Source: an uncultured Flavobacterium sp. (GTDB lineage: Bacteria > Bacteroidota > Bacteroidia > Flavobacteriales > Flavobacteriaceae). Taken from it: 64,000 nt of DNA. The stretch's first letter is position 1. Each line of letters begins with the position of its first letter. The notes under the pieces were generated by a model. The model did not search any database. It was not told where the DNA came from and saw nothing but the letters and a program-made list of their open reading frames with translations. Positions 18,419 to 27,878 of this stretch are shown piece after piece. Made by a program: the position numbers and the translations under genes. The stretch is taken from positions 1 to 64,000 of the forward strand of contig NZ_CAMLDD010000020.1 in the NCBI RefSeq assembly GCF_946478785.1, in the 5' to 3' direction.

Positions 18419-18792
18419 ACAGTTTAAAACAACTCCTCAATTAAATTATTTCCAAAGCAAGCCTGTAAATTTTCTCGATCTTGTTTTTTGTATATACATT
18501 ATTTGGATTTCTTAAATATTTAATAATGAAACAATTATTTTATTAACTTCTATAAAGCTGTTTTCAGTATTTTCATTTATTAAAGCTCAGACTTTACTTT
18601 TTTAAATTACAGAAGAGGGTATTCAGATAATGGATATCCTCTTTTTTTTGTTTTAAAGTTTGCCTTTAGGGCCTTTTTTAATAGCACGGAATAAAGTAGT
18701 AAATGGTTATAATTGATAATTTTAAGAAGGATTTTAAACAAATTGAAAATATAGGTTGTATTTTTAAAATCTAATTTTTAGTTAAAAATAGG
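18419..18792. other. Intergenic region after the lyase, with possible gene debris
   Basis: No intact gene. Around 18526-18607 the plus strand reads MKQLFY then stop, and in another frame KLFSVFSFIKAQTLLF then stop, which resembles a signal peptide broken by frameshift. A terminator follows at 18614-18650. The remnant is weakly supported. Confidence 0.3.
18614..18650 (+). terminator. Rho-independent terminator
   Basis: AGAGGGTAT pairs with ATATCCTCT (one G-T wobble) and is followed by T8. It ends transcription from the lyase side before the sugar kinase gene. Confidence 0.65.
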
Positions 18793-19692
18793 ATGAACAA
18801 CGAAAAAAAACTTAAAGCCGTGGCCTTCGGAGAAATTCTTTGGGATGTTTTTGATAACAAAAAAAAAATTGGAGGAGCACCATTAAATGTGGTCTTACGA
18901 ATGAAAAGTTTTGGTTGTGATGCTACGGTAATTAGTAGTGTTGGCAATGATGAAGATGGTAGTGTAATTCTCAATGAAGTTAAGGCATTAGGAATTAAAA
19001 CGGATGGCATTATACAATCTGATAGCTTTCCTACAGGTGTGGTGCAAGTAACTCTGGATAAAAGCGGCTCAGCCACTTACATTATTAATTATCCGGCAGC
19101 CTGGGATAAAATTGAGATAAATGATTTTGCCCTAAACTCAGTAAGTCATGCTGATGTTTTAATATACGGAAGTTTGGCATGCAGGGATGCAGTATCCCGA
19201 AAATCTTTAGAGCTATTATTGCGAAGTGATACTTATAAAGTATTTGATGTTAATTTAAGAAAACCGCATTATTCATATGAAATTTTGGAGAGGCTAATGT
19301 TAGCGGCTGATTTTATAAAATTCAATGAAGAAGAAATTCTTGAGATTGCGACAGCTTTACAGTCTCCTTTTATAACACTTGAAGAAAATATTCATTTTAT
19401 AGCTTCCCGAACCAATACAGCTTCTATTTGCGTAACAAAAGGAAAAGATGGGGCTTTATTGTTATGGGAAGGGGAATTACATAAGAACGAAGGATATACT
19501 GTTCAGGTAGCCGATACAGTAGGGGCAGGAGATTCGTTTTTAGCATGCTTGATTACTTCTTTACTTACAGGAAAATCACCTCAGACTGCTATTGATTTTG
19601 CTTGCGCTGTTGGGGCATTGGTTGCTGCGTCATTTGGGGCGAATCCTGAAATTTCTCTGGTAGAAGTTGATAAATTGATTAATGATAGGTAA
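18793..19692 (+). CDS. PfkB-family sugar kinase, fructokinase-like
   Basis: A 299-residue ribokinase/PfkB-family kinase. The N terminus AFGEILWDVFDNKKKIGGAP contains the substrate-binding GGAP motif, and VADTVGAGDSFLACL near residue 235 is the second PfkB signature with the catalytic Asp. It phosphorylates a sugar in the cytoplasm with ATP. The overall look is closest to Bacteroidota fructokinases. Its place after a pectin-type locus also allows 2-keto-3-deoxygluconate kinase, the enzyme that follows lyase products; sequence alone does not decide. A terminator separates it from the lyase, so it has its own promoter. Confidence 0.8.
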   Translation: MNNEKKLKAVAFGEILWDVFDNKKKIGGAPLNVVLRMKSFGCDATVISSVGNDEDGSVILNEVKALGIKTDGIIQSDSFPTGVVQVTLDKSGSATYIINYPAAWDKIEINDFALNSVSHADVLIYGSLACRDAVSRKSLELLLRSDTYKVFDVNLRKPHYSYEILERLMLAADFIKFNEEEILEIATALQSPFITLEENIHFIASRTNTASICVTKGKDGALLLWEGELHKNEGYTVQVADTVGAGDSFLACLITSLLTGKSPQTAIDFACAVGALVAASFGANPEISLVEVDKLINDR

Positions 19693-19744
19693 GTAAGCAA
19701 ATTTCCTTTTGTATTAAAGATTAAGGAATTTTAGCTTTTGTGTA

Positions 19745-20002
19745 TTATTTATCATGTTCTAAATTATCAACAGCAGAAATCTGGTCAAGAATATTAGTCT
19801 GATTTGGAGAAATATAATTTTTTACTTCTGGGATGCTTTCCTTCCTGAAAAGAATATCTAATGCATTATATAGTTTTAATAAAACATCTCTGTCTTCTTT
19901 TTCAATCTCTAAAGCAGTATTAAAATTAAAAACATAATTATTAGAATTGCGAACTTCTACTTTAATCGTTTTTGATGTGATTTTAAATTTGACTATATCC
20001 AT
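19745..20002 (-). CDS. Hypothetical 85-residue protein
   Basis: Small acidic and lysine-rich cytoplasmic protein with no signal peptide or membrane segment. The middle (EIEKEDRDVLLKLYNALDILFRK) should be helical. No family recognised. It lies convergent to the sugar kinase gene and is the only minus-strand gene between the pectin-type locus and the surface-protein block. Codon composition looks coding, but without homologs the call is moderate. Confidence 0.45.
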   Translation of the reverse strand: MDIVKFKITSKTIKVEVRNSNNYVFNFNTALEIEKEDRDVLLKLYNALDILFRKESIPEVKNYISPNQTNILDQISAVDNLEHDK

Positions 20003-20599
20003 ATTGTTGCAAGTTGCTTAATTCTAAAATACTGTTTAGTAATCGTTTATCTGTGATATGTTTGTGCTCTTCAAGCATTCAGATAAAAGATAGTAGCTTA
20101 ATTTAAGCGTAAAATTAGTTTTTAATAAAATTAATTCCAATAAAAAAAACTAATCAATTGATTCCTAATTACTTGTTTTGGAGATTTTTTTAAATTTGGT
20201 TATATTCATAATATAATTACTCCTTAAAAAGATTCTATATTATAGTCAAAAAAATTACTACATTTGACATAATAGATGATTATTTGATAATTTAATTATT
20301 TGTAAATCAGTAATTGTATTGTGCAGAGAGCTAATTCTTAAATGATAATAGCCGAATATTTAATTCTAATTGTTGTTTGAAATGCTAATTAAAATAATCA
20401 AAATTATATTTACAAATTTCACTGTTCTTTCATTATAATATTATTAGTAGAGAAATAGCCAAGTATCTGATATAACAATGTTTTTTTAGGATAGGCATAA
20501 TTCATATTTCTATTGGATTATAGGTCTTTTAAAAAGGTTTGAAAAGGTTAAAAATTGGTTTTATTTTTTTTATTGTTTATAGATTGCAATTACTAAATT
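20003..20599. other. 597-base AT-rich intergenic region
   Basis: No gene of credible length on either strand. A TAAATTTG box at 20191-20198 matches the -7 consensus but lies about 400 bases from the next plus-strand gene and has no well-spaced TTG. The rest is A/T-rich with no clear hairpin. Confidence 0.5.
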
Positions 20600-20872
20600 A
20601 TGCTTGTAAAAAAAATAAAAATTCGATTATTGTTTGTCATTTGTGCTTTTTTTGTGCCGTTACTTGGTGTTTCACAAGGAGGACCTCCACCACCAGGTGA
20701 TGATCCTCCGTTGCCACTTCCAATTGATGATAATTGTATTTTATTATTGGCAGCAGGTCTTTTTTTGGCTTTATATACCATAAGAGAATCCAGAAGAAAA
20801 GCTGTCAATTCCAAAAACAGGCCGGAGAAAATATTAGTTCATAATGGGTTATTAATAAAAAAAGGTCAGATT
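20600..20872 (+). CDS. PID-CTERM-like small protein, open into the next gene
   Basis: Codes for a signal peptide (MLVKKIKIRLLFVICAFFVP, ending GVSQ), a proline-rich stretch GGPPPPGDDPPLPLPIDDN, a hydrophobic helix (CILLLAAGLFLALYTI) and a basic tail RESRRK. This is the plan of small PID-CTERM sorting-tail proteins of Bacteroidota, normally 60-80 residues. Unusually there is no stop: the frame runs without interruption through about 20 linker residues into the next signal peptide at 20873. Either the stop was lost, giving a fused 687-residue product, or the second gene starts internally. Confidence 0.6.
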
Positions 20873-22663
20873 ATGAAAAAAATAGTTAAAATGTTTTTCT
20901 TACTTGTTACTTTTAGTTCTTTCTCTCAAATTTATTTTAGTCCAAACAGTTATATATACGTAAAGAATCAATTACTGTATGTCAATCAGGATATAGATCT
21001 GCAACAAAACTCCACGTTGTATTTAAGAAACCAGTCTCAATTAGTTCAGGGAACAACTGGTATTTCTGCTAATAAAGGAATAGGTAGTTTATCAGTATAT
21101 CAAGAAGGAACATCTGATAATTTTGATTATAATTATTGGTGCTCTCCTATTGGAAATGCTTCTGCAATTACCGGGAACGAAAATTTTGGAGTAACGATGC
21201 TTAACAGGCCCACTTCCTCCACTGCATCAACCCCGGCTACAATATTAGCCCAAGCGAGTAGAGATGGAACCGCAAATCCTTTGTCAATAGCGGCACGATG
21301 GATTTATAAATTGACAAATGCAAATAGTTATTCCCAATGGATTTATGTTGGAAACAATACTACAATAGCACCTGGGGAAGGTTTTACTATGAAAGGAACC
21401 AGCGGAACAGATAGTGTTGATGCAGAGAGTAATGGTGTCCAAAATAATTCCGGAGGAAATGGAGCCCAAAGATATGACTTTAGAGGTAAGCCCAATGATG
21501 GTAATATAACCGTAACGCTGGGAACCAATAATGCAACCTTAACCGGAAATCCCTATCCGTCGGCTTTACATCTTAATGCTTTTCTTTTAGATACTGATAA
21601 TACTGTAGGGACAGGGATTGCATATTTTTGGGAGCAGGACAGATCCGTAAATTCTCATCTTACTCTCGACTATAGAGGAGGGTATGGAAGCTATTCACCC
21701 ATCAGTCTGGGGTCAAGCGGGGTATATGTTCCCGCTACTTTTAATTCTTATAACAGTGATGGTTCCCTCAATACAACCGGTACATCCTCCGGACTTGTAA
21801 TTGAACGTAAATATTCACCCATAGGCCAGGGATTTCTCTTGAATGGAGCAACAAACGGAATCGTTACATTAAAAAATTCACACAGAGCCTATTATAAAGA
21901 AGGAAACCCTCAAACTAAATTTGAGCGCCGTGCAAATAAAACCTCGGGAACAAAAGAATCAATTTCCCAAGTATCCTATTTAAAATTGAACGTAATACTT
22001 AACGATCAATTTACAAAACAAATGGCATTAGTGCTTTCGCCTGATGCAACAGACGGATTAGACAGAGGAATAGATGCCTTAAGTATGAATACTACCTTAC
22101 CAAACGATGTGTACTTTTTTTTAAACGGTGCCAATTATGTAATTCAGGGGATTAATTTTGAAGCTGCAAAAAAAATATCTTTAGGAGTAAAAGCTAAAAA
22201 TGCTAGTGTAATAAAATTCTATATTCCGGAAGTTGTAAATTTTAATCCATCTCAGGAAATTTATATTTACGATTCATTGGATGATTCTTATCATGATATA
22301 AAAAATAACATGTATGAGGCAACAGTTGCTCCAGGAGTGTACAATGATAGGTTCAAAATTGTTTTTAAGGATGAAAAAAAATTAAACACAGAAGAGAATT
22401 TAAAGAAAAAAGAACTTATTATAAGCCAAAATAACGCAACACAATTGTTGACAATTTTTAATGAAAATCAGGTAAAATTAAAGTCAGCCACAGTATATGA
22501 TATGTCCGGTAAAACAGTTTTGTTGAAGAAAAAATTAGGAATGGACTATCAGTATTCTTTTTCAACCAGTGGTTTGAGAATGGGTATATATATTATCGAA
22601 TTAGCTGCTGAGGATGGTACACAGACCATTCAGAAAATTTTTATTTCTAATTCAGGTAAATAA
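20873..22663 (+). CDS. T9SS-secreted surface protein (type A sorting domain)
   Basis: A 596-residue protein from the ATG at 20873, which opens a second complete signal peptide (MKKIVKMFFLLVTFSSFSQ). The body has the pattern of secreted Flavobacteria proteins (YNYWCSPIGNASAI, LTGNPYPSALHLNAFL) with no enzyme motif seen. The last 80 residues form a type IX secretion C-terminal domain: SATVYDMSGKTVLLKKKL, then GLRMGIYIIELAAEDGTQTI. It should cross the outer membrane by T9SS and stay on the surface or be released. It is in frame with the preceding PID-CTERM-like module. Confidence 0.75.
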   Translation: MKKIVKMFFLLVTFSSFSQIYFSPNSYIYVKNQLLYVNQDIDLQQNSTLYLRNQSQLVQGTTGISANKGIGSLSVYQEGTSDNFDYNYWCSPIGNASAITGNENFGVTMLNRPTSSTASTPATILAQASRDGTANPLSIAARWIYKLTNANSYSQWIYVGNNTTIAPGEGFTMKGTSGTDSVDAESNGVQNNSGGNGAQRYDFRGKPNDGNITVTLGTNNATLTGNPYPSALHLNAFLLDTDNTVGTGIAYFWEQDRSVNSHLTLDYRGGYGSYSPISLGSSGVYVPATFNSYNSDGSLNTTGTSSGLVIERKYSPIGQGFLLNGATNGIVTLKNSHRAYYKEGNPQTKFERRANKTSGTKESISQVSYLKLNVILNDQFTKQMALVLSPDATDGLDRGIDALSMNTTLPNDVYFFLNGANYVIQGINFEAAKKISLGVKAKNASVIKFYIPEVVNFNPSQEIYIYDSLDDSYHDIKNNMYEATVAPGVYNDRFKIVFKDEKKLNTEENLKKKELIISQNNATQLLTIFNENQVKLKSATVYDMSGKTVLLKKKLGMDYQYSFSTSGLRMGIYIIELAAEDGTQTIQKIFISNSGK

Positions 22664-22756
22664 ACAATTATCCATGCATCTGAATACAGTACTTAATTTT
22701 ATAATGTGCCTGATAAAAAGCTTACTTAAAATATTTAATAATCTAAGATGACTAAA

Positions 22757-23806
22757 ATGAAAAGTAAAATTCTACTTCTGTTTTTTATTCCTTATTTATC
22801 CTTTGCCCAAATTGGGATAAATACTACTGATCCCAGAACAACATTAGATGTCAATGGAGGAGTTACGCACAGGGAAGTAAGCTTTACTGTAGCCTCTAAT
22901 GCAGCCAATATTAATACAGAAACCTCACTTGCCAACATTACGGGCACTGCTACCGGTACAGTTGCGGTAACAGCATATACTCCAACTATCAATGGTCATG
23001 TGTTAGTTATTTCTAATAATACCACAGGCGGTTTTGGTGCGACTTTTTCAGGAACAACAATTCCTAATGCTCAGGCCATAAGTTTTATTTATACCAATGG
23101 CGCATGGAAAACTACAATGGGGTCATCGACAGTATCAACATCCAATTTTTACAACAGTGATGGTTCCCTGACCAGCAATCGTACGGTAGCCCTGGGATCC
23201 AATAATCTTACTTTTACAGGTACTGGAAGGGCTGAATTCCAAGCCCCAGTTACGTTAGGATTTGCCAAAGATACACCTAGGGGGATAGCAACAATATATA
23301 ATGCTACAAATGGTGATGTGTATGGTATCGAGCAGGTTTCAAGCAGCCAGTCAGGGACATCAGCTCCAGCTTTCCGTTTATTTACATCAAATTTTACAGG
23401 GATACCACCCTATCTTGGTTTTGGTAAATATACTACTGCAACCGCTTTTACTGAATATGCCAGGTTTCATACTAATGGTTTTTTTGGTATCTGGACTGGT
23501 ACCGGAGTAAGTTCTACCTTGCATGTAAATGGCAGTATTGCCACTAGTATCACGGTTATTTCGGGAAATGTAACATTAGGTGTGAGTAATAAAACAGCAA
23601 TCATTCCGCTCGGGTCTGCATTCACCGTTACGTTGCCGGCTGCTAACACAGCAAGTGGGAGAGTTTATACCATTGTCAATAATACAGTTGGGGCAAAAAC
23701 CATAGGAAATTATATTGATTTAACCGGGACTACTGTAACCACTATCGGTGCAGCAAGCAGTGTAGAAATACAGAGTGATGGTACCAGCTGGCGTCAGATA
23801 CAATAA
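22757..23806 (+). CDS. Secreted beta-rich surface protein, paralog 1
   Basis: A 349-residue protein with signal peptide MKSKILLLFFIPYLSFAQ. After it comes IGINTTDPRTTLDVNGGV, a motif common at the start of Bacteroidota surface proteins that resemble phage tail-fibre or adhesin stalks. The body is Thr/Asn/Gly-rich and beta-structured and ends VEIQSDGTSWRQIQ. No T9SS tail is seen. Start choice: an ATG three codons earlier is not kept in the paralog, where ATAACTAAA replaces ATGACTAAA, so the ATG at 22757 is preferred. Function unknown; an adhesin or surface-layer role is inferred. Confidence 0.7.
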   Translation: MKSKILLLFFIPYLSFAQIGINTTDPRTTLDVNGGVTHREVSFTVASNAANINTETSLANITGTATGTVAVTAYTPTINGHVLVISNNTTGGFGATFSGTTIPNAQAISFIYTNGAWKTTMGSSTVSTSNFYNSDGSLTSNRTVALGSNNLTFTGTGRAEFQAPVTLGFAKDTPRGIATIYNATNGDVYGIEQVSSSQSGTSAPAFRLFTSNFTGIPPYLGFGKYTTATAFTEYARFHTNGFFGIWTGTGVSSTLHVNGSIATSITVISGNVTLGVSNKTAIIPLGSAFTVTLPAANTASGRVYTIVNNTVGAKTIGNYIDLTGTTVTTIGAASSVEIQSDGTSWRQIQ

Positions 23807-23851
23807 AAAAAACTTGCTTTTAAAGTATATAATCTTAAAAGGATAACTAAA

Positions 23852-24883
23852 ATGAAAAGTAAAATTCTGTTATTGTTTTTTATCACCTATTTCTCCTTTG
23901 CCCAAACAGGGATAAACACCACCGACCCCAGAACAACATTAGATGTCAACGGAGCGGTTACCCGCAGGCAGGTAAGTTTTACTGTAGCTTCTAATGCGGC
24001 CAATATTAATACACAAACTTCACTGGCCAGTATTACAGGTACCGCTACCAATACTGTTGCGGTAACGGCTTATACGCCGACTATCAATGGGCATATATTA
24101 ACCATTTCAAATAATACTACAGGCGGTTTTAATGTAACCTTTGCAGGGACTACTATTCTCAACGGACAGGCCGTACTTTTTGTCTATACCAATGGGGCAT
24201 GGAAGACGACATTAGGGTCATCAGCAACAGCAACCGAGATTTATAACAGTAACGGTACCCTGACAGGCAATCGTACGGTAACGATGGGAGCTAATAATCT
24301 TACTTTTTCAGGCTCCGGAAGGCTTGAATTCAACCCGGTTGGGATGGGATTTGCTAAAGACACACACAGGGGAATTGCAGCAGTGTATGATGCGTCCACG
24401 GGTGACGCTTATGGTATCGAGAAAGTTTCAGCTGCCCAGACTGGTATGACCGATGCGCTGCGTGTGTTTACATCAAATGCCGGAACAGCATATCTCGGTT
24501 TTGGTAAATATACTAATGCAACCGCTTTTACTGAATATGGAAGGTTTACTAATGGCGGACTCTTTGGAATTGCTACTACTTCGCCAACTTCTACTTTGCA
24601 GGTCACTGGCAGTGTTGCCAACAGCATCATAATTATTACCGGAAACCTGACATTAGATAACACCCATAAAACAGTAATTATTCCACTTGCGTCTACATTT
24701 ACAGTTACGCTGCCCGTCGCACCAGCAGTACCGAGTCGAATTTATAGCATTGTCAATAATACAGTTGGTACTAAAACCATAGGTAGTTATATTAATTTAG
24801 CCGGGAGTTCAATAAGCACAATCAACGCCTCAAGCTGTGTTGAAGTGCAGAGTGATGGTATTAATTGGTATCAGATACGATAA
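23852..24883 (+). CDS. Secreted beta-rich surface protein, paralog 2
   Basis: A 343-residue tandem paralog of the preceding gene, 45 bases downstream. Signal peptide MKSKILLLFFITYFSFAQ, then GINTTDPRTTLDVNGAV. Long blocks match the neighbour (VSFTVASNAANINT, AYTPTINGH, YTNGAWKTT, SIVNNTVGTKTIG), while the middle differs (LEFNPVGMGFAKDTHRG). This is a recent duplication with localized divergence, as in antigenically varying or receptor-binding surface proteins. No catalytic motif and no T9SS tail are seen. It probably shares a transcript with paralog 1. Confidence 0.7.
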   Translation: MKSKILLLFFITYFSFAQTGINTTDPRTTLDVNGAVTRRQVSFTVASNAANINTQTSLASITGTATNTVAVTAYTPTINGHILTISNNTTGGFNVTFAGTTILNGQAVLFVYTNGAWKTTLGSSATATEIYNSNGTLTGNRTVTMGANNLTFSGSGRLEFNPVGMGFAKDTHRGIAAVYDASTGDAYGIEKVSAAQTGMTDALRVFTSNAGTAYLGFGKYTNATAFTEYGRFTNGGLFGIATTSPTSTLQVTGSVANSIIIITGNLTLDNTHKTVIIPLASTFTVTLPVAPAVPSRIYSIVNNTVGTKTIGSYINLAGSSISTINASSCVEVQSDGINWYQIR

Positions 24884-24943
24884 TTTAACATCAGGCTTTA
24901 TCATTCAAGTTCATAAATAAAATAATGAGTGACACTGTTTTAA

Positions 24944-25254
24944 TTATTTTATAGCTATTAAGACATTTGTCTTTCCATTTACAAAACCTTTCTTTTCATC
25001 TGAATAATCGTAAAGAATTCGACTAAAACCATGTGATAGATTTTCCATAAAAACCGGATGTCCTTTATTCTAATGGTATTTAAGTGTTTCTCAACTTGCT
25101 TTAATTTATTAGGCAGTGTTTTAACTCTAAGTATTTTAGAAAATCAGGATTTCAGAGCTTCAAATTCAGGTCTGATTTCAGGATTTTCAAAGTCGATTTT
25201 ATTTTTGTCAATTATAAAATTATTTTTTGAAAGATTTTTTTCCTGAGGTTATGG
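24944..25254 (-). pseudogene. Possible decayed gene on the minus strand
   Basis: Read on the minus strand, pieces of protein-like sequence appear in turn: KNNFIIDKNKIDFENPEIRP then a TGA, ILRVKTLPNKLKQVEKHLNT in the same frame, then after a frame change GHPVFMENLSHGFSRILYDY to an end at TNVLIAIK and TAA (24944). There is no start codon. A degraded 3' portion of an unknown gene is the simplest reading, but chance open frames are possible. Confidence 0.3.
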
Positions 25255-25335
25255 AGGGGTTACCATAAGAGATAAAGCCGAAAGCGGTATTCTTTCTTTC
25301 AAAATTGCGAAATCATTTGCTCAGGAGAAAATAAT

Positions 25336-25367
25336 CTTTCAAATGATAATAACTTTAGGTAAATTTG
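25336..25367 (+). promoter_or_regulatory. Promoter that sets the start of the NadR-like ATPase gene
   Basis: TTTC at 25336-25339, a 20-base spacer, then a perfect -7 box TAAATTTG at 25360-25367. Transcription would begin near 25374, downstream of an in-frame ATG at 25343, so the GTG at 25385 is the likely start of translation. Confidence 0.45.
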
Positions 25368-25384
25368 CGCTTTATTTTACGAAA

Positions 25385-25918
25385 GTGCAAAAAGAAATCA
25401 TAGTTATCATTGGTGGTCCGGGAACGGGAAAATCTACTCTTTTAAACGAATTAGTCGCTCGCGGCTATTGTTGTTATCCTGAAATTTCAAGACAAGTAAC
25501 CCTCGAAGCGCAGCAGCGTGGTATTGACCAATTATTTTTGGAACAGCCTTTATTGTTCAGCGAAATGTTGCTTCAAGGACGCATTAAACAGTTTGAAGAC
25601 GCACTTAAAGAACCTGATGACTTAGTTTTCATCGATCGTGGAATTCCTGATGTTGTTGCTTATATGGATTATATTGGCGATGAATATCCGGTACATTTTA
25701 CAAAAGCCTGTGAGGATTTCAAATATTCGAAAACCTTTATTTTGCCGCCCTGGGAAGAGATTTATGAAAGTGATACAGAGCGCTATGAGAATTTTGAACA
25801 GGCAGAAACGATTCAGACACATCTTATTGAAACCTATAAGAAATACGGTTACGACTTAATTGAAGTTCCTAAAGATACCGTTGAGAACAGAATTCTTTAT
25901 ATATTAGATAAAATTTAG
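25385..25918 (+). CDS. NadR/AAA_28-like P-loop ATPase
   Basis: A 177-residue ATP-binding protein. Walker A is GGPGTGKSTLLNELV near residue 10. A Walker-B-like LVFIDRGIPDVVAYMDYIG and the later ILPPWEEIYESDTERYENFE are typical of AAA_28 proteins, related to the kinase part of NadR and found singly in Bacteroidota. The substrate is unknown; nucleotide or nucleoside kinase activity is possible. The preferred start is GTG at 25385, because the upstream ATG at 25343 precedes the likely transcription start. It lies 64 bases before recQ on the same strand. Confidence 0.75.
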   Translation: MQKEIIVIIGGPGTGKSTLLNELVARGYCCYPEISRQVTLEAQQRGIDQLFLEQPLLFSEMLLQGRIKQFEDALKEPDDLVFIDRGIPDVVAYMDYIGDEYPVHFTKACEDFKYSKTFILPPWEEIYESDTERYENFEQAETIQTHLIETYKKYGYDLIEVPKDTVENRILYILDKI

Positions 25919-25982
25919 AAGCGTTTTAAAGTTGCAAAAACTAGAAAACTGATTCTAAATTTTTAACTTTAAAACCATACCA

Positions 25983-27878
25983 ATGGCCGAAGCACAGGAA
26001 ATCCTTTTAAAATACTGGAAACACGACAGTTTCAGACCGTTGCAAAAAGAAATTATTGATTCGGTTTTAGAAGGCCGGGATACTTTTGCCCTGCTTCCCA
26101 CTGGTGGCGGAAAATCAATTTGTTTTCAGGTTCCGGCGATGATGCAGGAAGGTGTTTGTTTAGTCATTTCGCCTTTGATTGCCCTGATGAAAGATCAGGT
26201 AGCGAATTTGCAAAAGAGGGAAATTAAAGCGATTGCACTTACCGGTGGAATCCATACTGAAGAAATCATTGATCTTCTAGATAATTGCCAATACGGAAAT
26301 TATAAGTTTCTATATCTTTCTCCTGAGCGTTTACAGTCTGACTGGATTTTGGAACGCATCAAAAATCTTCCTATCAATTTAATTGCAATTGATGAAGCAC
26401 ATTGTGTTTCGCAATGGGGTCATGATTTTCGCCCGGCTTATTTGAAGATATCGGAACTTAAAAAATATTTCCCAAAGATTCCATTTTTGGCTTTGACTGC
26501 TACGGCGACTCCAAGGGTTATTGAAGATGTTAAAACAGAAGTTGGATTGAAAGATCCTAAGTTTTTTCAGCAGTCTTTTGAAAGGAAAAATATTGCCTAC
26601 ATGGTTTTTGAAGTTGAAGACAAATTATATCGTGTAGAACAAATCCTAAAGAAAAACCCTCAGCCTTCTATTATATATGTACGAAATAGAAAATCATGCC
26701 TGAATATATCAACGCAATTGCAATCGTTAGGATTCAAGGCAACGTATTATCATGGTGGACTTTCATCAAAGGAGAAAGACAAAAACATGCAATTGTGGAT
26801 GTCGGAACAAGCACAGGTTATTGTGGCTACCAATGCCTTTGGAATGGGTATTGACAAAGACAACGTAAAGACGGTTATACATACACAGTTACCGGAAAAT
26901 CTGGAAAATTATTATCAGGAATCCGGAAGAGCGGGACGAAATGGCGAAAAAGCATTTTCAGTTTTGCTTTATAACAACTCAGATGCGAACCAGACAGAAC
27001 AGCAATTTTTGAGTGTTTTACCCGATAAGAAATTTTTGAAAACAATTTATGTGAAGCTTTGCAATTATTTTCAGATCGCTTATGGTGAAGGCTTAGATGA
27101 TACCTTCTCTTTTAAATTAAATCATTTTTGTCATAAATACGACTTTCCTACCTTAAAAACATATAATGCTTTGCAGTTTTTGAATCAGCAGGGAATCATT
27201 ACAATGTCTCAGGAATTCTCGGAGAAGATTACAATGCAGTTTTTAATTGAATCTAAAGAGGTTATTCGGTACATGAGTTTAAATCCGAATGACGAAGAAA
27301 TTATTCTCGCAATCTTGAGAACTTATCCGGGCATTTACGAGATGAAAACACCTTTCAATCTTTCGCTGATTGCAAAAAAAGCACATCATAGTGAAGAACA
27401 AGTTTCTGCCGTTTTGGAAAAATTGAGAGAAAAGGAAATCATCGAATACAAATCTAAAAACAACGACGCTACTATATTATTTAATGAAGTTCGTGAAGAT
27501 GACCTTACCATTAACAGAGTTTCAAAATATCTTGAAAGACAAAATCAGCTGAAAAAAGAGCAGCTAATATCTGTTCTATATTATATTAAGGAAAACAAAA
27601 CTTGCAAAAACAGATTGGTTTTAGATTATTTTGGAGAAGAAACGACGAAAAATTGTGGTGTTTGTTCCTATTGCATTACACAAAAGGGAAAAATAACAGA
27701 AGCCGATTCGATTGCTGATAAAATTCTTCATTTATTAAAATCAGCTGCTTTAACTTCGCGGGAAATTCAGGGGCATATAAAATTGGATGCCAATGATATC
27801 GTTTCGGTACTTCAGGAATTATTAGAAAACAATCATATTACCATATTAGCGAACAATAAATACACTTTAAAATCATAA
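25983..27878 (+). CDS. recQ: ATP-dependent DNA helicase RecQ
   Basis: A 631-residue superfamily 2 helicase that unwinds DNA in recombination repair. The order is normal: motif 0 HDSFRPLQ, Walker A LLPTGGGKSICFQ, the DEAH-type box IAIDEAHCVSQWGHDFRP, motif III LALTATATP, motif VI QESGRAGRNGE. The RecQ-Ct zinc site is present (NCGVCSYCI) with a winged helix. The C-terminal end may replace the HRDC domain with a short helical region, as in many shorter RecQ proteins. Its stop codon overlaps the fmt start, indicating translational coupling. Confidence 0.93.
   Translation: MAEAQEILLKYWKHDSFRPLQKEIIDSVLEGRDTFALLPTGGGKSICFQVPAMMQEGVCLVISPLIALMKDQVANLQKREIKAIALTGGIHTEEIIDLLDNCQYGNYKFLYLSPERLQSDWILERIKNLPINLIAIDEAHCVSQWGHDFRPAYLKISELKKYFPKIPFLALTATATPRVIEDVKTEVGLKDPKFFQQSFERKNIAYMVFEVEDKLYRVEQILKKNPQPSIIYVRNRKSCLNISTQLQSLGFKATYYHGGLSSKEKDKNMQLWMSEQAQVIVATNAFGMGIDKDNVKTVIHTQLPENLENYYQESGRAGRNGEKAFSVLLYNNSDANQTEQQFLSVLPDKKFLKTIYVKLCNYFQIAYGEGLDDTFSFKLNHFCHKYDFPTLKTYNALQFLNQQGIITMSQEFSEKITMQFLIESKEVIRYMSLNPNDEEIILAILRTYPGIYEMKTPFNLSLIAKKAHHSEEQVSAVLEKLREKEIIEYKSKNNDATILFNEVREDDLTINRVSKYLERQNQLKKEQLISVLYYIKENKTCKNRLVLDYFGEETTKNCGVCSYCITQKGKITEADSIADKILHLLKSAALTSREIQGHIKLDANDIVSVLQELLENNHITILANNKYTLKS

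Noticed and set aside
20191..20198. TAAATTTG box as promoter of the surface-protein block
   Set aside because: No TTG at 19-21 bases and about 400 bases from the next gene.
25343..25384. Upstream ATG for the NadR-like ATPase
   Set aside because: A -7 box TAAATTTG lies inside this extension, so the transcript starts after it.
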